Positions 6,717-16,000 of a stretch of DNA of 21,674 nt are shown piece after piece. Both the position numbers and the translations under genes were made by a program. The notes beneath the pieces are model-generated. The model ran no database searches, was not told the origin of the DNA, and worked only from the letters and a program-made list of their open reading frames with translations. The DNA comes from a bacterium (GTDB lineage Bacteria; Patescibacteriota; Gracilibacteria; JAUYGZ01): positions 1 through 21,674 of the forward strand of contig JAUYKR010000054.1 of assembly GCA_030699855.1 (NCBI GenBank). Reading direction: 5' to 3'. Numbering within the stretch: the stretch's first letter is position 1; every line of letters begins with the position of its first letter.

Positions 6717-7907
6717 GTGTTCCAGAGTTTGTTCATCCTCCTGACCGCCGTTTGGTTTAGTCGAAAGCTGTTCAAGCTGGTCAAGTTTCCGTCTATGTTT
6801 GGGGAGGTTTTCGCGGGGGTCCTGGTCGGTCCTGCTATTTTGGGTTGGGTGGGAGAGACAGAAGCTATCCAGATGCTGGCGGAACTTGGCATTTTCTTCC
6901 TCATGTTTCATTCCGGACTGGAAATGACTCCCCATGATTTGCTTCGTGCGTCAAAGAAAGGTTTATGGGTGGCCCTCGGAAGTGTTGTCCCTTTCGCAGG
7001 AGGTTTTTTTCTTTCCCGGTGGTATGGCTACGACGTGAACACCTCTCTTTTTGTGGCCATGGGTCTGGCCACTACGGCGGTGACGATCACCACTCGACTG
7101 TTCAGGGACTTGAAAATTCTTCATCACCAGGTCAGCCACGTGACTAATGGGGCTGCCATTATCAATGAAGTTTTTGTCCTGGTTCTTTTTTCCGTCATCC
7201 TGGATCTGGCTCAAACGGGGAATGTTGACCCCTTGCACATCATGGGACTGGTCGCCAAGGTGCTTCTGTACTTCCTCCTCGTTTTTTATCTCGGCCAGAG
7301 GTGCTTCCAGTATTTGTACAAAGTTCTTTACAAGGGGAACAAGGGTTTTACTTTCACGTTAATCGTCGCCCTTTTCTTCGGAGTCATGGCAGAGCTGATT
7401 GGACTGCATATGATTATCGGGGCCTTTATGGCCGGGCTCTTCATCCGCAGAGAGCTTCTTGATCCCGAAGTCTATGCCAAGATCGAAGATCGGGTGTTTG
7501 GGCTCAGTTATAGTTTTCTCGGACCGATTTTCTTTGCCACCCTGGCCTTTCATCTGGATTTTTCCGCTTTTTATTCCGCCCCCTGGTTCGTGTTCTGGAT
7601 TTTTGTCATCGCGGTTCTGGGAAAGTTGATCGGTTCGGCTTTGCCGGCCCTTTGGTCGGGTATGTCCCGTATCGAATCCCTGGCCGTCAGCGTGGCCATG
7701 AACGGGCGGGGAGCGGTTGAGCTGATCATCGCTTCGTTGGGACTGCAGGCGGGGATTATCAGCGAAGAGATTTTTTCGGTGCTGGTGATCATCGCTTTTG
7801 GAACCACGCTTCTTTCCATCATTAGTCTCAAATTGCTTGTGCCTTACCTTCTGGACAAGGGGGCGCAGATGACCTTGTGGGAAAAAATGAAGAAGGTGGT
7901 GACCTAA
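6717..7907 (+). CDS. CPA2-family cation/proton antiporter, membrane domain only
   Basis: The 396-residue integral membrane protein has about 12 hydrophobic segments and the typical CPA2 opening (MFGEVFAGVLVGP, residues 27-39). FHSGLEM lies at 64-70, and a Gly/Arg motif (NGRGAVELI) comes near the C-terminal third. Such proteins exchange Na+ or K+ for protons. The ion-site pair in transmembrane segment 5, usually DD, ND or QD, is here N150-E151. There is no C-terminal TrkA/RCK regulatory domain, as Kef proteins have. The start is GTG 6717; an in-frame TAG at 6696 limits any extension, and no ATG is available nearby. It follows pnp by 29 bp and may be read with it. Its stop lies one base from that of groEL, which converges. 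The ion is uncertain. Confidence 0.87.
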   Translation: MFQSLFILLTAVWFSRKLFKLVKFPSMFGEVFAGVLVGPAILGWVGETEAIQMLAELGIFFLMFHSGLEMTPHDLLRASKKGLWVALGSVVPFAGGFFLSRWYGYDVNTSLFVAMGLATTAVTITTRLFRDLKILHHQVSHVTNGAAIINEVFVLVLFSVILDLAQTGNVDPLHIMGLVAKVLLYFLLVFYLGQRCFQYLYKVLYKGNKGFTFTLIVALFFGVMAELIGLHMIIGAFMAGLFIRRELLDPEVYAKIEDRVFGLSYSFLGPIFFATLAFHLDFSAFYSAPWFVFWIFVIAVLGKLIGSALPALWSGMSRIESLAVSVAMNGRGAVELIIASLGLQAGIISEEIFSVLVIIAFGTTLLSIISLKLLVPYLLDKGAQMTLWEKMKKVVT

Positions 7908-7908
7908 G

Positions 7909-9546
7909 CTACATCATCCCGCCCATTCCGCCCATGCCTCCGCCGCCGCCCATAGGCATGGCTGGCTCTGGCTTGGGGATCTCGGTGATGGCGCATTCGG
8001 TGGTCAGGAAGATGCCGGCCAGGCTGGAGGCGTTCTCCAGAGCTTCGCGGGTGACTTTTTTCGGGTCGATAATGCCGGCCTTGATCATGTCGACGTCAAA
8101 GAGGTTCTTGGTGGCGTCATAGCCGAAGCCGGGTTTACCCTGACCGACCTTCATCGCCACCACGCCGCCGTCCTGGCCTGCGTTAATGGCAATCTGGCGG
8201 ATGGGAGCTTCCAGGGCTTTTTTGACGATCAACATGCCGGTGGCTTCGTCATCGTTGGCAGCCTTCAGCTTGTCGATGGAGGCGGCGGCAAAGAGCAGAG
8301 CCACACCTCCTCCGGGAACGATGCCTTCGTCTACGGCGGCTCGGGTGGCGTTCAGGGCATCCTCGATGCGGGCTTTCTTTTCCTTCATTTCCACTTCCGT
8401 GGAGGCGCCAACTTTAATCACAGCCACACCACCGGTCAGTTTGGCTCGGCGTTCAGCCAGTTTTTCCTTGTCGAAATCGGAGGTGGAGTTCTTGTACAGG
8501 GCGTCGATTTCGCCGATGCGGGCCTGAATGTCGGTCTTGCTGCCCTTGCCGCCGATGATGACGGTGTTGTCCTTGCCGGAGATCACTTTGTCTGCCTTGC
8601 CCAAGTGTTCGAGCTGAGCGTCTTCCAGTTTGAGTCCAATCTCCTCCGAAATCACCTGTCCGCCGGTGAGGGCAGCGATGTCTCGCAGGATCTCCTTACG
8701 GCGGTCGCCAAAGGCGGGAGCCTTAATGGCCAATGAGCTGAAACCACCGCGGAGCTTGTTGACCACCAGGGTGGCCAGGGCTTCGCCGTCGACGTCTTCG
8801 GCGATGATGACCAATTCCTTTTTACCGGATTGGGCCAGCTTCTCCAGCAGTGGTACCAAGTCCTTGACCGAGCTGATCTTCTTGTCGGTGAGGAGGATGT
8901 GGGCGTTTTCGATCGAGGCCTCCATGCGGGCGGTGTCGGTGACCATGTAAGGGGATACGTAGCCGTTGTCGAACTGCATCCCTTCCACCAGTTCTTTTTC
9001 CATGCCCTGGGTCTGGCCTTCCTCCACCGTGATCACGCCGGATTTCACCTGGTCTTCCAGCTCTCCCAGCAGTTCGCCCACGCGCGGATCCTGGGCGGAG
9101 ATGGTCGCCACTTGGGCAATTTTCTCTTTGGTGGTCACGGCCTGAGCCATGTCGTCCAGCGCTTCTACGACCGCGGCGGTAGCCTTTTGCATGCCATTTC
9201 GGATGTCCATAGGATTTGCTCCGGCGGTCACATTCTTAATGCCCTCAGAAATCAAAGCCTCCGCCAGCACAATGCTGGTGGTGGTGCCGTCTCCGGCCTT
9301 ATCGTTGGTCTTGGTGGCGACTTCCTTCACCAGTTGGGCACCCATATTCTCGTATTTGTCTTCCAGCTCGATTTCCTTGGCGATGGTGACGCCGTCGTTG
9401 GTGATGGTGGGGCCGCCGTAGGACTTCTCGAACATCACGTTGCGGCCGCGGGGACCGAGAGTAATTCTGACCGCGTCAGCCAGGGTCTTGACCCCGTTGA
9501 CGACCTTGTGGCGAGCGTCGTCGCCGAATTGAATTTGCTTAGCCAT
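7909..9546 (-). CDS. groEL: Chaperonin GroEL (Hsp60)
   Basis: GroEL forms tetradecameric double rings that fold proteins in the cytosol with ATP and GroES. The 545 residues match the family length. Landmarks include the LGPRGRN motif near residue 30, GDGTTT near 86, the apical domain, and the C-terminal Gly-Gly-Met tail (ending GGMGGMM) that lines the cavity floor. It lies 29 bp downstream of groES in one transcription unit under CIRCE control. No Shine-Dalgarno site is seen before the ATG. Nothing appears degenerate. Confidence 0.99.
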   Translation of the reverse strand: MAKQIQFGDDARHKVVNGVKTLADAVRITLGPRGRNVMFEKSYGGPTITNDGVTIAKEIELEDKYENMGAQLVKEVATKTNDKAGDGTTTSIVLAEALISEGIKNVTAGANPMDIRNGMQKATAAVVEALDDMAQAVTTKEKIAQVATISAQDPRVGELLGELEDQVKSGVITVEEGQTQGMEKELVEGMQFDNGYVSPYMVTDTARMEASIENAHILLTDKKISSVKDLVPLLEKLAQSGKKELVIIAEDVDGEALATLVVNKLRGGFSSLAIKAPAFGDRRKEILRDIAALTGGQVISEEIGLKLEDAQLEHLGKADKVISGKDNTVIIGGKGSKTDIQARIGEIDALYKNSTSDFDKEKLAERRAKLTGGVAVIKVGASTEVEMKEKKARIEDALNATRAAVDEGIVPGGGVALLFAAASIDKLKAANDDEATGMLIVKKALEAPIRQIAINAGQDGGVVAMKVGQGKPGFGYDATKNLFDVDMIKAGIIDPKKVTREALENASSLAGIFLTTECAITEIPKPEPAMPMGGGGGMGGMGGMM

Positions 9547-9575
9547 GATTCAAAGTATTAATGAATTAAAAGGGT

Positions 9576-9866
9576 TTAGTCCTGGACAATGGCGGAAATG
9601 GAATCCTCGGCAATGATCTTCACCTCCTCGTTCTCAATTTTAACGTCGTCTCCGGCGTACTTGCTGCAGATGACCTTTTGTCCCACCTTCACCAGGTGTT
9701 TGCGGAAAGAACCATCCTTCAGGCGCTTGCCTTCACTGATGGCGATCACTTGGTAGATCTCCGGTCTTTCCTCTGATTTCGGCAGGATAATGCCGGATTT
9801 GGTGGTCTCTTCGGCGGCTACGCCCTTGAGGACAACCCGACCGTCAATCGGAATAATCTTGGCCAT
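9576..9866 (-). CDS. groES: Co-chaperonin GroES (Hsp10)
   Basis: GroES is the heptameric lid of GroEL. From ATG 9866 the protein is 96 residues, the usual length. It starts with AKIIPIDGRVVLK, has the mobile loop around EETTKSGIILP (GIIL contacts GroEL) and ends with the strand around AEDSISAIVQD. An upstream TTG at 9875 is in frame but would add residues not typical of the family. The leader from the predicted transcription start is about 30 nt and has no Shine-Dalgarno site. It is the first gene of the groES-groEL operon. Confidence 0.98.
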   Translation of the reverse strand: MAKIIPIDGRVVLKGVAAEETTKSGIILPKSEERPEIYQVIAISEGKRLKDGSFRKHLVKVGQKVICSKYAGDDVKIENEEVKIIAEDSISAIVQD

Positions 9867-9902
9867 ATCAAACAAAATTAAAGAGTAATCGAAGCGAAAA
9901 CC

Positions 9903-9931
9903 ATTCTATATTTAGCACTCAATGGAGTCAA
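9903..9931 (-). promoter_or_regulatory. Sigma70-type promoter of groES-groEL
   Basis: Reading the minus strand, the -35 TTGACT is at 9931-9926, the spacer is 17 bp, and the -10 TAGAAT is at 9908-9903. Transcription would start near 9896. The -35 box and most of the spacer lie inside the CIRCE dyad, so a bound repressor would block RNA polymerase. Confidence 0.8.
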
Positions 9932-9938
9932 GTGCTAG
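9912..9938. promoter_or_regulatory. CIRCE operator (HrcA binding site)
   Basis: The left arm TTAGCACTC is a perfect match to the CIRCE consensus. After 9 nt comes AAGTGCTAG, which matches 7 of 9 bases of GAGTGCTAA. The spacing of 9 nt is exact. CIRCE is the operator of the heat-shock repressor HrcA, so an hrcA gene is expected elsewhere in the genome. Confidence 0.93.
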
Positions 9939-9970
9939 ATGATGGGACTTTTGGATCTGAAAAGAATGGC

Positions 9971-10002
9971 TTGGAATTTATAATGAAATATGTTACTATA
10001 AT
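9971..10002 (+). promoter_or_regulatory. AT-rich promoter of the secreted-protein gene
   Basis: Two TATAAT boxes occur, at 9979-9984 and 9997-10002. The second would start transcription near 10009, 16 nt before the ATG at 10025. The best -35 candidates (TTGGAA at 9971-9976 or GAATTT at 9974-9979) have imperfect spacing or sequence. The region is separate from the CIRCE site. Confidence 0.45.
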
Positions 10003-10024
10003 ATGATTCATTATTATTTTTCCC

Positions 10025-11377
10025 ATGAAATCAAAAGCCCTTTCCTTGTTCCTGGCCGCGATAGTGATCGGTTTGTCACTGGCATCCGCACCCCAAAGCC
10101 AGGCGAGGTTGCTGCAGTATGTCAATCGTCTTTCCGCCAGTCAGGCGGCTAATCCGATTCAGTATTTTCAGAGTTTTATGAGTGCCCTCCAGGCCCAGAG
10201 AGTAGCTTTGATCAGTGTCGGGAGGCTTATTGCTGCTCCTCACAACCGGCAGGTGGTAACGGTTCAAAATCAAAATCTGCCCCAGGGCCTTTTGGGTCTC
10301 ATGAATATTGTTTCTATAACGGGGACAGCTAATCCTCCAGTTTCAAACCTTTCTGTAAATGTTCCGGCTACGAATCCTCCGGTGAATCCACCAACCGTAT
10401 CCTCTTCTTCATTTTCGACAGTTCGTTTGCCTATGCATACGGAACTCGATATACCTTCGGGTTCCCTCATTAATAGAGCGGGTTTTGCTCCAGAAACTTT
10501 TTTGCCCGGCGCTACTGTTGGCATCAATTCCTCGGTTGCGTTGGTGACACAAGGAGGGATGACATTAACTCTCTCACCGGGTGATACTATTCGGTCTTCA
10601 ACAGGCGTCTTTGTTGTTCCAGGTGGACCTGTTCCTTCTCGCGGATCTTCTTTTAAGATCGGTGCGAATACCTATGCTAAATTTTACGGAACATCTGCTA
10701 CTACGCCAATATTACAACCGATTGGTGCAGTTATCCCGGATGGTTCAGTGATTGAGGTTTCCGCCACACTTGGTACTGGTGGAGCGATTACCCTGAATGG
10801 CAATCCGGTTGCTTTAGGGTCGTGGATCGATGCCGGAGGAGGTTTTGTCATTCGTCTTCCCGTTCAGTTAGCACCTACGGCTCCAGCGACACTTAGTACA
10901 ACTCCTCCTCCAGCCCAGCAGGCTTCCGCTATTGAGGTATACAACAGTACTTGTCAACAGGACCCTCAAGCTGCTCAGCATCCCATCCAGGGTCGTCTGT
11001 CTAGCGGGGGAAACAATGACGTTACTCCCTTTGGATTGGATGTCAGCAGCACTACCTATCAGGTCTACTGCTTCGTTGTTGATCAACAGCAATTTCCTTG
11101 GGATAGTAGCGGGAGGATTACAATAGATCTTTATGACATGCTGAGTAGTGGCCACTATTTTGAGGGAGCTATTTCTTCAGGGCAGGGTGTTGCCTACCGT
11201 GCGAGCACGTTTTATCCATACACTTACTCCAGGATCGGATCTCTCGAATTTACTAGGACTCAGCTTTATGCCACTGGTGTCAGTTTTCCAGAAAGAGTGA
11301 CAGTTAATGAATATACGAATCAGTATAATACGGCCAATCCGGTTAAGATCCACGTGTTCAAGCTTTATTATCAGTAA
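10025..11377 (+). CDS. Predicted secreted protein, Ser/Thr/Pro-rich, unknown function
   Basis: The 450-residue protein begins with a Sec signal peptide: basic MKSK, a hydrophobic core (residues 5-22) and a likely cleavage after SQA (A27). A low-complexity linker rich in Pro, Asn, Thr and Ser covers ~105-135. It is followed by Gly/Thr/Val-rich segments that look like beta-strands, another Pro/Thr linker near 280-300, and a C-terminal globular region holding the only two Cys (in STCQQ and QVYCFV), which could form a disulfide. There is no sortase motif, lipobox or C-terminal membrane anchor. I do not recognise the family; an extracellular or surface beta-rich protein is an inference. Its DNA looks more AT-rich than the adjacent housekeeping genes. 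It stands alone between the groES promoter and a strong terminator. Confidence 0.85.
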   Translation: MKSKALSLFLAAIVIGLSLASAPQSQARLLQYVNRLSASQAANPIQYFQSFMSALQAQRVALISVGRLIAAPHNRQVVTVQNQNLPQGLLGLMNIVSITGTANPPVSNLSVNVPATNPPVNPPTVSSSSFSTVRLPMHTELDIPSGSLINRAGFAPETFLPGATVGINSSVALVTQGGMTLTLSPGDTIRSSTGVFVVPGGPVPSRGSSFKIGANTYAKFYGTSATTPILQPIGAVIPDGSVIEVSATLGTGGAITLNGNPVALGSWIDAGGGFVIRLPVQLAPTAPATLSTTPPPAQQASAIEVYNSTCQQDPQAAQHPIQGRLSSGGNNDVTPFGLDVSSTTYQVYCFVVDQQQFPWDSSGRITIDLYDMLSSGHYFEGAISSGQGVAYRASTFYPYTYSRIGSLEFTRTQLYATGVSFPERVTVNEYTNQYNTANPVKIHVFKLYYQ

Positions 11378-11400
11378 TGTTTCTCTTTTTTTGGACTCTC

Positions 11401-11430
11401 AAAGCCCCGCTAATGCGGGGCTTTTTCTTT
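11401..11430. terminator. Strong intrinsic terminator
   Basis: AAAGCCCCGC (11401-11410), a TAAT loop and GCGGGGCTTT (11415-11424) form a perfect 10-bp GC-rich stem followed by a T-rich tail. It lies 23 bp after the secreted-protein stop. The stem also has A residues on the other side, so it could act in both directions. Confidence 0.95.
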
Positions 11431-11435
11431 TCCAA

Positions 11436-11464
11436 TTGAAGGTGGGGGAAAATGACGGTATAAA
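11436..11464 (+). promoter_or_regulatory. Promoter of pdxS-pdxT
   Basis: -35 TTGAAG (11436-11441), 17-bp spacer, -10 TATAAA (11459-11464). Transcription would begin near 11471, giving a leader of about 15 nt with no Shine-Dalgarno site before pdxS. Confidence 0.75.
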
Positions 11465-11485
11465 AGTGTCAGCATTCTTTTCCAC

Positions 11486-12367
11486 ATGAGCCAAGCAAAA
11501 GCTACCTTCCTCCTCAAAGATGGTTTCGCCCGCATGTTCAAAGGTGGAGTGATTATGGATGTGGTGAATGCCGAACAGGCCAAGGTGGCCGAAGAGGCCG
11601 GCGCTTGCGCGGTGATGGCTCTCGAGCGGGTTCCGGCGGACATTCGAGCGACAGGCGGCGTGGCCCGCATGACCGATCCCAAGCTGATCAAGGCGATTAT
11701 GAAGGCGGTGACGATTCCGGTGATGGCCAAGGCGCGCATTGGGCACTTTGTCGAAGCTCAAATCCTCCAGGCCCTCAAAGTCGACTTTATCGACGAGTCG
11801 GAGGTCTTGTCGCCAGCCGATGAGCAATACCACATCGATAAGCATGACTACAAAGTCCCTTTCGTGTGTGGGGCTCGAGATCTGGGCGAAGCTTTGCGGC
11901 GGATCAAAGAAGGCGCGGCCATGATCCGCACCAAGGGCGAAGCCGGTACCGGCGACATCGTTCAGGCGGTGCGCCATGCCCGTGCCATCCAGGAACAAAT
12001 CGATGCCCTCAAGACCATGAACGAGTCGGTCCTGGAACAGGCGGCTATCGACATGAGGGTGACGGTGGAACTGGTGCAGCAGGTCAAGGAATTGGGACGC
12101 TTGCCGGTGGTCAATTTCGCCGCCGGAGGAGTGGCGACTCCGGCTGACGCGGCCCTGATGATGCAGCTGGGGATGGACGGGGTCTTCGTCGGGTCTGGCA
12201 TTTTCAAATCCAGCGATCCGGCCAAGCGAGCCCGCGCCATCGTGGAGGCGGTTACCCACTACAATGATCCCAAAAAGCTGGCCAAAGTTTCCGAGGATTT
12301 GGGAGAAGCAATGGAGGGCATCAATGCTGGGGAGATTGAACTCAGGATGGAAGACAGAGGCGTTTAA
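11486..12367 (+). CDS. pdxS: Pyridoxal 5'-phosphate synthase subunit PdxS
   Basis: PdxS is the synthase half of the DXP-independent vitamin B6 pathway. It joins ribose 5-phosphate, glyceraldehyde 3-phosphate and ammonia into PLP. The 293 residues match the family. The catalytic residues are visible: D25, K82 (in MAKARIGH) and K150 (in RTKGEAGTG). GGVATPADAALMM and FVGSGIFKS form the phosphate-binding C-terminal part. It forms a dodecamer fed with ammonia by PdxT, whose gene starts 9 bp later. PLP synthesis is unusual in reduced CPR genomes. The PLP-dependent fusion enzyme lies just downstream. Confidence 0.98.
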   Translation: MSQAKATFLLKDGFARMFKGGVIMDVVNAEQAKVAEEAGACAVMALERVPADIRATGGVARMTDPKLIKAIMKAVTIPVMAKARIGHFVEAQILQALKVDFIDESEVLSPADEQYHIDKHDYKVPFVCGARDLGEALRRIKEGAAMIRTKGEAGTGDIVQAVRHARAIQEQIDALKTMNESVLEQAAIDMRVTVELVQQVKELGRLPVVNFAAGGVATPADAALMMQLGMDGVFVGSGIFKSSDPAKRARAIVEAVTHYNDPKKLAKVSEDLGEAMEGINAGEIELRMEDRGV

Positions 12368-12376
12368 TTTTTTGAC

Positions 12377-12949
12377 ATGGTTATCGGCGTCTTGGCCTTA
12401 CAGGGCGACTTCAAGGAACACATGGCTTCGCTCAGGTCCCATGGAGTTGAGGGGCGGGATGTGCGAACTCCGGCTGATTTGAAGGAGGTCAATGCTTTGA
12501 TCCTGCCGGGAGGGGAGTCGACGACGATGGCCAAATTGCTGATTTCCTCCGGATTGAACAAAGAAATTGTTCAAAGAGCGAAGAAAAAAATGCCAATTTG
12601 GGGCACCTGCGCGGGGGCGATTTTGTTGGCGACGGATGTCGTCTCTCCGGTGCCGCTCGAGTGCACGCTTGGTTTGCTCGATATGACGGTCGAGCGCAAT
12701 AGCTATGGTCGCCAGCTCAATTCATTTCTGGGTCAGGTGGAGGGACTCAAGGAACCTTTCGATGCCTCCTTCATCCGGGCTCCCCGGATCAGCCGGTTAG
12801 GAAGAGGGGTACGGGTTTTAGCCCGCTGCCGGAAGGATCGGGTGATGATGCGAGAAAAAAATATTCTTGCCACTACTTTTCACACCGAGCTTGGCGGTGA
12901 GAACAAAGTCCTGGAATATTTTCTCAGTCAGATGATTGAAAAACGTTAA
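12377..12949 (+). CDS. pdxT: PLP synthase glutaminase subunit PdxT
   Basis: PdxT is a class I glutamine amidotransferase that hydrolyses glutamine and channels ammonia to PdxS. The 190-residue protein carries the oxyanion-hole region PGGEST (44-49), nucleophile C78 in WGTCAGA, and the His-Glu pair H169 and E171 in FHTEL, a slight variant of the usual FHPEL. It starts 9 bp after the pdxS stop, so translation is probably coupled and both share one promoter. No clear intrinsic terminator follows. The next gene has its own promoter. Confidence 0.97.
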   Translation: MVIGVLALQGDFKEHMASLRSHGVEGRDVRTPADLKEVNALILPGGESTTMAKLLISSGLNKEIVQRAKKKMPIWGTCAGAILLATDVVSPVPLECTLGLLDMTVERNSYGRQLNSFLGQVEGLKEPFDASFIRAPRISRLGRGVRVLARCRKDRVMMREKNILATTFHTELGGENKVLEYFLSQMIEKR

Positions 12950-12984
12950 CGGTTTTGTTTTGAACTGATGTCACAAACGGCTTA

Positions 12985-13013
12985 TTGACAACTGGTCAGG
13001 GCTCTTTTATGCT
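12985..13013 (+). promoter_or_regulatory. Promoter of the aminotransferase-PEPC fusion gene
   Basis: A consensus -35 TTGACA (12985-12990), 17-bp spacer and -10 TATGCT (13008-13013). The predicted start near 13020 gives a leader of about 76 nt, the longest of the leaders that can be predicted from a promoter here. The leader holds a 5-bp hairpin, GACCT/AGGTC (13027-13041), of unknown value. Confidence 0.75.
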
Positions 13014-13095
13014 CTGGTCTCATTGTGACCTCACGAAGGTCCTTTAAGGCAAAAATACATGATGGGGGAATTAAAAGTATCGGATTGTTGTTTTG

Positions 13096-16000
13096 ATGAA
13101 TGTCATGAATCCCTCCCTTTTCCCTTCCCGATTTGTTTATGTGCTGGCGGAGTATGGCGATGGGACTGGTTTCGCCGCTCCCCCCGGACTGAGGAGGTTT
13201 CCTTTCTCCTTTCGTGAAAAAGGTTTTTTTTCTAAAAGTCCTTCTGCTGCAGAAATTACCAATGCCATTGAGGCTGCCTATGAGCATGCTGATATAGCTG
13301 CCAGAATGAAGGCGGTCAGAAGGGTTTTTCTGGAGCTCAGGGTGATTGCCGGTGAGAGTGAATCTGGGTTCCAACCGGGCTTACAAGTGGAGGCCCTTTT
13401 CGATCGAGCCGAGGGAGATACTCCCGAAGGCGCCATCCGCTTAATCAGATCCCAGTTTCCCCGGCTTTTTTGGTCGGAATCTGCCCGGGCCGATAACGCA
13501 GTGCTGGATCGAGACTGGCCCGAACTCCTCCAGGGCAATGACGGGACGATTTTGTCTCGAACCGGCATGCCGAAGTCGGGAGTCCCGGTGCAGTCGGCCC
13601 GTATCGCCCAACACGTGGATGCCCGCTTTCGGGCCAGCATTGGAATTGCCTTCGATGAGTCCGGCCAGGTGCTCGCCAATCCGGTGCTCAAGGAGCACCT
13701 GCGGGCTTATGTCGATCGCGTGGGTGATCGAGCTGAACCGCCGTTGGAAGAATCCGAGAGGGCTCAACTCCTGGAAAAGATCTTTCAGTACAATGGCAAT
13801 GACGGTTGGTATCGCCGCTTTTCCAAACAACTGTTTTTGAGTGACTGTAAGAATCCCAACTTGTCCAAGCGCGAAGCGGCTCAATCCGCTTATGAAAGAG
13901 CGCTGCGAGTGGCGCCGATATCCGTGCCCGGAGGGGCGACGGGCATGGAATATGGTTTTGCCTGCGGAGTCACGGGCGGCTCCAAGGTGCTCTGTCCCAA
14001 GACCTATTGGGGAGCCATCAACCTCAAAGCCGAACACTACGACACGCTTGCCAGCGATTGCGAATATGTTGACGGCGATGGGGTGATTCGGCCGGATCGT
14101 CTTCGTGCGGCTTTGGAACAAGCTCGAAGGCAGCGCTACAAGCGGGTGACCCTCTACTTCAATTTTCCACACAATCCCTCCGGGGCGATGCCGACCAAGG
14201 CTCAGGCCAAAGAGCTGGCTGATGTCGTTCAAGAGTCCGCCCGGGATGGTTTCTTCATCAACATCATTTGTGACGAGCCCTACGATCCCTTTACCCGGGA
14301 TTCCGCCGATGCCAGCGGGGGCAATCGGGTGATCGACAGGCCCTTTTCGTCCTATATGGTTCCGGGACAAAATAAAAATATGCTGACGATGGTCTGCCGC
14401 AACGGGACCAAGCGCTTTGGGGTGTATGGCTTTCGGCACGCCGACTTTGCTGTTTTGACCCCGGAAAATGTCAGTGAGGCGGTGATCGTTGCCGTCGATT
14501 CCAAGCTGCGGGGCCTGCGTCGGGGACTCAACTCCTTTGGCAGCGCTCTCAACGAAATTTTGACGGCGGTGGCGGTTACGGGCAATCCGCGCATGTGTCT
14601 GGAGGGTCTTTCCGATGAGGAAACCAGAGAGGCTATTCTTCGCTATCAGGAGCAGTACGAGGCTGCTATGATCACCTACATGGCCGAGTGCTCGGAGGCG
14701 ATGACGGCTGCCTGCTCTGTTCCTGGAGTTCAGGAGCATTTGAAACTGGTGGGTGATCCCGGCGTGGACGCGGCCGGAGGATTTTTTATTTCCCTGCAGC
14801 CGACTGACTCTCTGCGTGCCGAGGGAGTTACAGCCGACGATATTCACTGTGCCGGAGTTTTTAGCGGCAATTGTGGAGTTATTGCGACCAATGATTACGT
14901 GCGGATCAATGCCACTGCCATCGCTCCGGGAGATCGCGAGACCTTCGTTCGCCATTTGGCCGCTGCCGTTGAGCTGGCCAAAAGCTGGAGAGCGGCCGGC
15001 AGAGATCCGCAGACAGAGGCCGATGAGGTCGGAGACTTTGAGTCGCTGTTCTGGCAGCGGGTGGAGCGGTCTTTGTATCGGTATCTGCTGGAGATTCCGG
15101 AGGAACGCGGTGAAAGGTCGGTGGTCGAGCACCGGGATCGACTCTTCGATGAAACCGTTCATCCGACCCAGCTGACGCCGAATGGGTTTCAGGGAGCCTT
15201 TCTGTCACAGATCAAGGAGTCGCAACGGGAATTCAGACGAATGCGGAATGAAGGTGGGGAGGCTGAGTGGACGAATGATTTTTGCCGTCTTCGGGCCAGG
15301 TCTCTGCGCGATGCCCTTCAAGCCGCTTTTGTGGGGAAGGTCAGACGTTTTTCCAACGCCAAAATCGAGCCCCATCACCTTTCGGATCATCATGCCGAGC
15401 TCCAGGGAGATGGCATAAATGTTGGTGTGTTTATGAGCATCGATGAAAGTGATGATCCCGACGACTTTCTCCTGACTCGAGTATATCCCTCCTGCCATAG
15501 CCAAAACGGCACAGTCTATGATGAAACAATTGAGTTTGTTCAGCAGTCCAAGTTTTTGATCGCCAATGGAATTTGTTCGCGCTATGTCCGCTGGGCGGAT
15601 CGGGACGGTATCAAAGTGGTAGGAAGAGACTCCAGGGCTCCCGGAGAGATGTTCACCCAGTATCTGGACCGGATGCGGGCGGATATCGAAAAGGGAATCC
15701 GCTTAGGGCTGGCTGAGAACTGTCCCGATCTTCTTGGGCAGTATCATGATGCCCTGTTGGCCGCCTCGGAAAATGATGAGGCTATTTTTGAACTCACCCT
15801 ACTGTTACAGACGGACAGGGCTAATGGAAGGCGGCCTTTGCTGGAGGGATTGATGGAAAAAGCCAAGGCTCATCGTAAGGACAGGATTGTTCGTCTCAAA
15901 ACCATTCTCAACCGCCTTAAAAAAGAGCAGGAGAAACTTAGGGCGCCACGCATGACCTTTGTCTCCGATCGAATCAGCTTTCATCCTCGCATTGATCCCA

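Noticed and set aside
8830..9561. 243-codon plus-strand frame opposite groEL
   Set aside because: GroEL is unambiguous, and the opposite frame has no domain signals or start context.
13027..13041. Small hairpin in the fusion-gene leader as a riboswitch
   Set aside because: A lone 5-bp stem matches no riboswitch class I know and has no terminator tail.
13441..15162. 573-codon open frame on the minus strand opposite the fusion gene
   Set aside because: The plus-strand frame shows conserved aminotransferase residues throughout; the opposite frame has none.
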